A DNA stretch of 64,000 bases from UBA6244 sp965140775 (lineage in GTDB: Bacteria; Bacteroidota; Bacteroidia; Bacteroidales; F082): assembly GCA_965140775.1 (NCBI GenBank), contig OZ223471.1:4030001-4094000 (forward strand). Direction: 5' to 3'. Shown here in pieces: positions 59,137 through 64,000 of the stretch. A model generated the notes under the pieces. That model did no database searches. It was not told the DNA's origin and worked only from the letters and a program-made list of their open reading frames with translations. Within the stretch, counting starts at the first letter, position 1; each line of letters begins with the position of its first letter. The position numbers and the translations under genes were made by a program.

Positions 59137-59958
59137 TTATTTTTTAATGTGTTTGGCCAATATGTCGATAAATGCAATGGAACTGTCTTCCATATCATTT
59201 ACAAGGCTTTCAATTTTTGATACAATGTAGTTGTAGAAAATTTGAAGAATAATAGCAACGATCAAACCGAATACGGTGGTCAAAAGCGCAACTTTGATAC
59301 CGTCGGCAACTACGGTGGGGCTAATGTCACCGGCAGCAGCGATATCATCAAAAGCTTTAATCATCCCGATTACGGTACCCATAAATCCGAGCATGGGAGC
59401 CAGGGCGATAAACAGGGAAATCCAGCTAACACCGGCTTCCAATCGTCCGGTAACTACGCTACCGTATGCGATAACTGCTTTTTCCACTTCGCCAAGACCA
59501 TCGTCGAAACGATTGATACCTTCGCTAAAAATGCTGGCAACCGGGCCACGTGTACTGCGCACTACTTCTTTAGCTTTGGCTACACCACCTTCGTCGAGGG
59601 CAGTTTCGAAGTTCTTGAGCAGCTTACGGGTGTTGATGGAAGCCATACTGAGGTAGATAATACGTTCGATGCTGATGGCCAAACCAAAAATAAGGGCCAG
59701 CAAAACGATTCCCATAAATCCGGGACCACCTTCAATAAATTTTTCTTTCAGAACCTGGTGAAACGATTGTTGTGCCTCGGGCTCGGCTACAACGGCCACA
59801 TCCTGAGTAATCTCCTCAGCAACAGTTGTGGAGTCGCCGGCGATGGTTTCTGCAACGGGAGCGGTTTCCTCCTCATTGTAAACCTGTGCATAACTGTAAT
59901 TTGATAAACCGGCGGTTATCAAAATAACGATGGTAAGAAACGCAAATAATTTTCTCAT
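59137..59958 (-). CDS. MotA/TolQ/ExbB proton-channel family protein
   Basis: 273 residues. An N-terminal hydrophobic segment resembles a signal peptide (about 1-24), followed by an Ala/Glu-rich stretch (25-70) and three channel helices. The conserved SWISLFIALAPMLGFMGTVIGMIKAF near 175-200 and IKVALLTTVFGLIVAIILQIFYNYI near 222-246 are family hallmarks. With the ExbD proteins it uses the proton gradient to drive TonB-linked transport. It is first in the operon, with a -7 box at 60007-60014. Confidence 0.93.
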   Translation of the reverse strand: MRKLFAFLTIVILITAGLSNYSYAQVYNEEETAPVAETIAGDSTTVAEEITQDVAVVAEPEAQQSFHQVLKEKFIEGGPGFMGIVLLALIFGLAISIERIIYLSMASINTRKLLKNFETALDEGGVAKAKEVVRSTRGPVASIFSEGINRFDDGLGEVEKAVIAYGSVVTGRLEAGVSWISLFIALAPMLGFMGTVIGMIKAFDDIAAAGDISPTVVADGIKVALLTTVFGLIVAIILQIFYNYIVSKIESLVNDMEDSSIAFIDILAKHIKK

Positions 59959-60006
59959 GATTGTAAAAATTGATGATCAGTTTTTTAGTTAACTTTTACG
60001 ATTGGA

Positions 60007-60014
60007 CAAAGTTA
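60007..60014 (-). promoter_or_regulatory. -7 box of the exb operon
   Basis: TAACTTTG on the minus strand, 48 nt before the ATG, with TTG at 18 or 21 bp spacing. Confidence 0.6.
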
Positions 60015-60057
60015 AAAATTTATTTCAGTTGGCAACAAATTATTTTCCCCGTCCTTG

Positions 60058-60145
60058 CGGAGAGAGCGGGATTCGAACCCGCGATACCCTTTTGGGGTAT
60101 ACCCGCTTTCCAGGCGAGCCTCTTCAGCCACTCGAGCACCTCTCC
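60058..60145 (-). tRNA. tRNA-Ser (anticodon GGA)
   Basis: 88-nt class II tRNA. Acceptor stem GGAGAGG pairs with TCTCTCC (one G-T pair), the anticodon loop is CTGGAAA with GGA, a long variable arm GGGTATACCCCAAAAGGGTATC is split by its loop, and the T arm GCGGG-TTCGAAT-CCCGC is perfect. The discriminator base is G and CCA is not encoded. A TACTTTTG box precedes it at 60175-60182. Confidence 0.95.
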
Positions 60146-60174
60146 AAATTGCACTATTACTCAAAAAAGAACGG

Positions 60175-60182
60175 CAAAAGTA
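60175..60182 (-). promoter_or_regulatory. -7 box of tRNA-Ser
   Basis: TACTTTTG on the minus strand, 29 nt before the mature 5' end. Confidence 0.5.
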
Positions 60183-60368
60183 TAAAAATATTACTTACTA
60201 ACCATGTTTACATATGATTGGTAATGATTTAGAAACATTTCACATAACCCCAACCTCGAGTAACCATTGGTGTAGCTTATCAATCAACTCTTTAGACGAA
60301 AGAGCCAACGAAAAGGTTGGTTGTGTATCCTTAATATTGACAAACTTTGGGCTAACTGAACGAGCAAT

Positions 60369-63125
60369 TTAACTGCATTTGGAATGACCGCACGACTTGC
60401 AAATCAAACAACCATCTTCGTAAACAACAGAATCTTCACCACAACTGGGACAAATGGTGTCGGCAGCCTCAGTACCGTCGGGAACATAGCGTTTCAGACT
60501 TCGTACCACGCCATTTCTCCATGTGTTGATATTGTCTTCGGGGAAGTTGAGATTGGAAATGAGGTCGATGACATAGGTTAGGGGCATCCCATGGCGCAAC
60601 ACGCCGGATATCAGTTTGGCATAGTTCCAGAATTCCTGTTCAAAACTACGCGACAGGGCAGGAACCACGATTTTATATCCTTGTTTGTCTTCAAACTGGA
60701 AGTCGTAGCGGGTGCGCTCGCCTTTGTTCTTGATTTTTATTACCCAACCCGATTCCACGTAAGGGGGCAAATAAAAATCTTCGGCTTTTCCGGTGAATAC
60801 TTCGTAAGGCTTGCCATTGATTTTACCAATTACGGCCAACCACTTTTCGTAGTTGTTTTGAAAACGAATTACATCGGCTTCAATCACCTTGGGACGTGGT
60901 GGGGCTTTGGTTTCTCTAAAATCATCTTTGCCCGCTTCTTCTTTCTTCTCGTTGCTTACCAACACACCGGATCTCGATCCGTCGCGGTAGATGGTCATGC
61001 CCTTACATCCACTTTCCCAGGCTTTTTGATAAATCTGGCTAACCAGCTCTTCGGTGGCAGTTTCAGGAATATTAACGGTAACGCTGATGCTGTGGTCCAC
61101 CCATTTTTGGATATCCCCCTGCATTTTCACCTTGCTTACCCAGTCGATGTCCGCGGATGAGGACTTATAATAAGGTGATTTTTCAATGATTTTATTGAGT
61201 TCTTCGTCGTTGAGGCTCTTTACCTCTTGAATGTCGTAACCATTGGCGCCGAGCCAGGTTTCAAATTTGGGGTGGAAAACCAGGTACTCTTCCCATGCAT
61301 CACCCACTTCGTCCACAAAGCTTACCACCACGTTTTTATCGTTGGGGTTCACCTTGCGGCGACGTTTGTAGGAAACCATGAATACTGGCTCGATACCGGA
61401 GGTGGTCTGTGTACAGATGCTGATGCTTCCGGTGGGGGCAATGGTGAGTGAGGCGATGTTTCGCCGACCCACCTTGGTCATTTTTTCGTAGAGTTTGGGT
61501 GCATTTTCGCGGATACGTGCTATGAAAGGATTATTTTTCTCGCGTTCGGCATCGTAAAGCGGGAATGAGCCACGTTGTTCGGCCAATTCTACCGATGAAT
61601 GATATACTTCGATGGCCAACAGTTTGTGTACCTCGGTGGAGAAAGTGATGGCTTCCTCGGAACCATAACGTAAACCCAAGGCTGCCAGCATGTCGCCTTC
61701 AGCAGTGATACCAATACCTGTACGACGACCTTGAATGGATTTTTCACGGATTTTTTCCCAAAGGCGTCTTTCCACCATTTTCACTTCTTCGTCTTCGGGA
61801 TCGGCATTTATTTTGGCCAGAATGGCATCTACTTTTTCTATTTCCAAATCGATGATGTCGTCCATCATGCGTTGGGCAATGTGGGTATGTTTGGTAAACA
61901 AATCGCCATTGAAATAAGCGTCCTTTGTAAAAGGATTTTCCACATAACTATATAAGTTGATAGCCAACAACCGACAACTGTCGTAAGGACACAAGGGGAT
62001 TTCGCCACAGGGATTGGTAGAAACGGTTTTGAAACCATAATCGGCATAGCAATCGGGGATGGATTCTTTGATGACCGTATCCCAGAAAAGCACGCCGGGT
62101 TCGGCCGAAGCCCAGGCATTGTGGATAATTTTATCCCAGAGCTCTTTTGGATTGATTTCTTTTTTTACCCAGGGGTTTTTGCTGTCCACGGGGAATTGCT
62201 GAACGTAGGGTTTATTGTCGCGCACAGCCTCCATAAACTCATCGTCGAGCTTTACCGAAACGTTAGCGCCTGTTACCTTGCCTTGTTCCAGTTTGGCATC
62301 TATAAAATGTTCTGCGTCAGGATGTTTAATACCAACACTCAACATGAGTGCCCCACGGCGTCCATCCTGAGCCACCTCACGGGTGGAATTGGAATAGCGC
62401 TCCATAAACGGTACGATACCGGTAGAAGTGAGGGCCGTATTTTTAACCGGACTGCCTGCAGGGCGAATATGGGTGAGGTCGTGACCCACGCCACCACGGC
62501 GTTTCATCAGTTGTACCTGTTCCTGATCAATCTTCATGATGCCGCCATAACTATCGGAGGAGCCATCGTTTCCGATAACAAAACAGTTGGACAGGGATGA
62601 AATCTGATTGTCGTTGCCAATACCGGCCATGGGGCTTCCGGCCGGAATAATATATTTGAAGTGATCGAGCACCTCAAAAACTTCCTCTTCGGTAAGGGGA
62701 TTTTTGTACTTTTTTTCTATCCTGACAATTTCGCGTGCCAGGCGACGGTGCATTTGCTCGGGATTACTTTCGTAAAGGTTGCCTTTGCTATCCTTCAGGG
62801 CATATTTATTTACCCATACGTTGGCAGCCAAGGTATCGCCATCAAAGTACTCAACACTGGCTTTGGTAGCTTCTTCGTGTGAATACATTCTCAGGGTAGG
62901 TTTCTCCTCTTTTTTTACGTCGGGTGTTGGCATTTCCATCTCCTTCTCAGCCAAACGAAGCATGGAAACAGGATTTGTTTCCGTCTTTTCTTCTGTCATT
63001 TCCAATTTCAATCTTTCTTCTAAAACTCGTTCGTAAAAACTTTTTTCCTTACCTTGCTGCACGTCTTGCCCCACTTGATCTTTCCCGGCTTTTTCATCAA
63101 AATTTAAGTACAAATTGTTATCCAT
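60369..63125 (-). CDS. nrdJ: Adenosylcobalamin-dependent (class II) ribonucleotide reductase
   Basis: 918 residues. After a non-conserved N-terminal extension of about 75 residues comes the reductase barrel: SSLSNCFVIGNDG (catalytic Cys), MKRRGGVGHDLTHIRPAGSPV, VSTNPCGEIPLCPYDSCRLLAINL with the NPCGEI finger-loop cysteine and glutamate, and the IAPTGSISICTQTTSGIEPV phosphate loop. A TSCPD-like domain (about 745-870) and a C-terminal zinc-ribbon-like tail with CPSCG and CKSCGHSKCS follow; the tail cysteines also regenerate the active site. It makes dNDPs/dNTPs with or without oxygen but needs B12. No cobalamin riboswitch is visible in the 244-bp upstream gap. No ATP cone is evident. Confidence 0.93.
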   Translation of the reverse strand: MDNNLYLNFDEKAGKDQVGQDVQQGKEKSFYERVLEERLKLEMTEEKTETNPVSMLRLAEKEMEMPTPDVKKEEKPTLRMYSHEEATKASVEYFDGDTLAANVWVNKYALKDSKGNLYESNPEQMHRRLAREIVRIEKKYKNPLTEEEVFEVLDHFKYIIPAGSPMAGIGNDNQISSLSNCFVIGNDGSSDSYGGIMKIDQEQVQLMKRRGGVGHDLTHIRPAGSPVKNTALTSTGIVPFMERYSNSTREVAQDGRRGALMLSVGIKHPDAEHFIDAKLEQGKVTGANVSVKLDDEFMEAVRDNKPYVQQFPVDSKNPWVKKEINPKELWDKIIHNAWASAEPGVLFWDTVIKESIPDCYADYGFKTVSTNPCGEIPLCPYDSCRLLAINLYSYVENPFTKDAYFNGDLFTKHTHIAQRMMDDIIDLEIEKVDAILAKINADPEDEEVKMVERRLWEKIREKSIQGRRTGIGITAEGDMLAALGLRYGSEEAITFSTEVHKLLAIEVYHSSVELAEQRGSFPLYDAEREKNNPFIARIRENAPKLYEKMTKVGRRNIASLTIAPTGSISICTQTTSGIEPVFMVSYKRRRKVNPNDKNVVVSFVDEVGDAWEEYLVFHPKFETWLGANGYDIQEVKSLNDEELNKIIEKSPYYKSSSADIDWVSKVKMQGDIQKWVDHSISVTVNIPETATEELVSQIYQKAWESGCKGMTIYRDGSRSGVLVSNEKKEEAGKDDFRETKAPPRPKVIEADVIRFQNNYEKWLAVIGKINGKPYEVFTGKAEDFYLPPYVESGWVIKIKNKGERTRYDFQFEDKQGYKIVVPALSRSFEQEFWNYAKLISGVLRHGMPLTYVIDLISNLNFPEDNINTWRNGVVRSLKRYVPDGTEAADTICPSCGEDSVVYEDGCLICKSCGHSKCS

Positions 63126-63369
63126 AGTTCAGTTCCGGTTGATTGATGATGCTTAAACAAACGCTTGTAAGTCAGTCCGCTATAAAATTAACAGACACTG
63201 CTTTTAAGCGGTGCAATATACAACACAATTATCCAGCAACGCTTGACAATTTATTAACAAAGGTTGTGAATAAAAAATAATCTACGGGAAATTAGCTCTT
63301 TAGAAAGGGTAAGTTAAAAAACATTTTTTTTTGAGTTTTTTTGGCACAATTTTGTGAGAGAGGTTGCTG

Positions 63370-63744
63370 TTATTTGCTGAAAAACATCTTGAGGGCAATG
63401 GCCAAAAGGATTACAGCAAAAATTTTCCGCAAAAGTGCTTCGGGAATATTCAGTGCAAATTTGGATCCGATAAATCCACCTACCAAAAAAGCAGCGGCAA
63501 TGATGAGGGCATATTTTAAGTTGAGCGCACCCTCTTTGTAATAACTCCATGCGGCCAACAAACCGATGGGTGGCAACATCACCGCGAGGCTGGTTCCTTG
63601 TGCCTGATACTGATCCATTCCCAGGATAAAAACTAAGGCCGGAATGATGATAATGGCGCCCCCAATGCCAATCAATCCGCTAAAAACTCCGGCTACCAGC
63701 CCGATCAAAATCAGAATAACTACGATGGTAAGGCTCATTTTCAT
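63370..63744 (-). CDS. Half-size TauE/SafE-family membrane protein
   Basis: 124 residues with four helices, half of the usual 240-260. The family's glycine-rich entrance motif is clear: LVAGVFSGLIGIGGAIIIIPALV near 15-37, followed by YQAQGTSLAVMLPP and the VGGFIGSKFALNIPEALLRKIF motif near 90-110. Full-length members carry two such repeats and export sulfite or related anions. A single repeat would need to dimerise. Its stop codon is intact and no second repeat lies beside it, so it looks like a genuine half-size form, not a truncation. Confidence 0.85.
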   Translation of the reverse strand: MKMSLTIVVILILIGLVAGVFSGLIGIGGAIIIIPALVFILGMDQYQAQGTSLAVMLPPIGLLAAWSYYKEGALNLKYALIIAAAFLVGGFIGSKFALNIPEALLRKIFAVILLAIALKMFFSK

Positions 63745-63763
63745 TGATTTTTGAAAAGTTAAG

Positions 63764-64000
63764 TTAGAAATCGAGGCTCAACGACAAATAATACACCGGG
63801 CGCGTTACCCTATAATCGTCCACACCCCACGACACATCACCACGCACAAAATAACCAAATAGGGTAGTGCGGGCACCCAAACCAAAACCTCCTACGATGG
63901 GCTCTTTTTGCACCACTACCGAAATGTGCATGGGGCCGCTGTCCACGTAGTTGGTGTACAAGGCATTTTCTTTGGAATAGGGATTGCTACCCGTCCAGGC
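63764..64000 (-). CDS. Outer-membrane beta-barrel protein, C-terminal 78 residues (cut by window edge)
   Basis: The open frame runs beyond the right edge. The visible tail has amphipathic strands VVVQKEPIVGGFGLGARTTLFGYFVRGDVSWGV and ends YYLSLSLDF with terminal Phe, the signature of outer-membrane barrels assembled by BAM. GLGARTTLFGYFVRGD resembles the last strands of BamA-like or TolB-propeller/barrel proteins of Bacteroidota. The start and family cannot be determined. It lies 19 nt upstream of the half-size TauE gene, so they may be co-transcribed. Confidence 0.65.
   Translation of the reverse strand, partial: AWTGSNPYSKENALYTNYVDSGPMHISVVVQKEPIVGGFGLGARTTLFGYFVRGDVSWGVDDYRVTRPVYYLSLSLDF

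Noticed and set aside
60369..63125. Intein or insertion as a reason for the long NrdJ
   Set aside because: The length is explained by the N-terminal extension, the TSCPD-like domain and the zinc-ribbon tail; no splicing blocks were seen.
63126..63369. Possible cobalamin riboswitch upstream of the B12-dependent RNR
   Set aside because: No B12-box-like sequence or matching stem pattern was found. A weak NrdR-box-like sequence (TTGTATATTGCA) is present once only, which is not enough.

Overview
The window is a chromosomal segment of a member of the Bacteroidota, most likely a marine or sediment Bacteroidales/Marinilabiliales-type anaerobe or facultative anaerobe. The evidence is a type IX secretion C-terminal domain, Bacteroidota-type LptD and OstA-like proteins, an ExbB-TM-ExbD-ExbD cluster, tryptophanase, a class II (B12) ribonucleotide reductase, short arginine decarboxylase, and many -7 boxes of the Bacteroidota form TAnnTTTG upstream of genes. 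Genus cannot be fixed from the sequence alone. No prophage, CRISPR array or intact insertion sequence was seen; most of the window is ordinary core genome with dispersed intergenic palindromes.

Layout. 1-5.1 kb: two-component system (NtrC-type regulator plus cut histidine kinase) divergent from a MacB/FtsX-type ABC exporter. 5.2-9 kb: PKD lipoprotein, fructosamine-kinase-like protein, GtrA-like protein, a multi-hairpin intergenic element and a GH53 endo-galactanase lipoprotein. 9-13.6 kb (all minus): MntP-like protein, T9SS endonuclease I, QueD, a lone MNT nucleotidyltransferase, free-methionine sulfoxide reductase and tryptophanase with a long structured leader. 13.9-24.6 kb: small membrane and lipoproteins, a LiaF-LytS-LytR-like operon, Dus plus TlpA-like thioredoxin, a polyamine operon (speA, speB, deoxyhypusine-synthase-like) and a flippase-like membrane protein.

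24.9-38.8 kb: Hsp20, ZupT, the envelope cluster (LptD, amidase, MCE protein, OstA-like), an EEP-family hydrolase, DUF922 and DUF819 proteins, and an OmpR/HisKA two-component system. 39-42 kb: divergent oxyR and dps-peroxiredoxin around a 20-bp perfect palindrome, then a RelE/ParE toxin-antitoxin pair. 42.2-48.3 kb: DUF89 protein, asparaginase, TatD, LOG, a P-loop kinase, pth, rplY and prs. 48.4-57.3 kb: outer-membrane barrel, lactonase, a secreted beta-sandwich protein, AraC regulator, fused OppD-OppF-type ATPase and RNase R. 57.6-64 kb: ExbB/ExbD cluster, tRNA-Ser(GGA), class II RNR, half-size TauE/SafE protein and the tail of an outer-membrane protein.

The features that most deserve a second look are: a family of 22-bp palindromes in three intergenic clusters; a set of genes whose TAnnTTTG box ends exactly 4 nt before the start codon (candidate leaderless mRNAs); the 5' leader of tnaA with a 44-bp interrupted palindrome and a small ORF; an orphan UUCG-loop terminator suggesting a small RNA next to oxyR; and the polyamine operon. 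No clearly new multi-gene system was identified with confidence.
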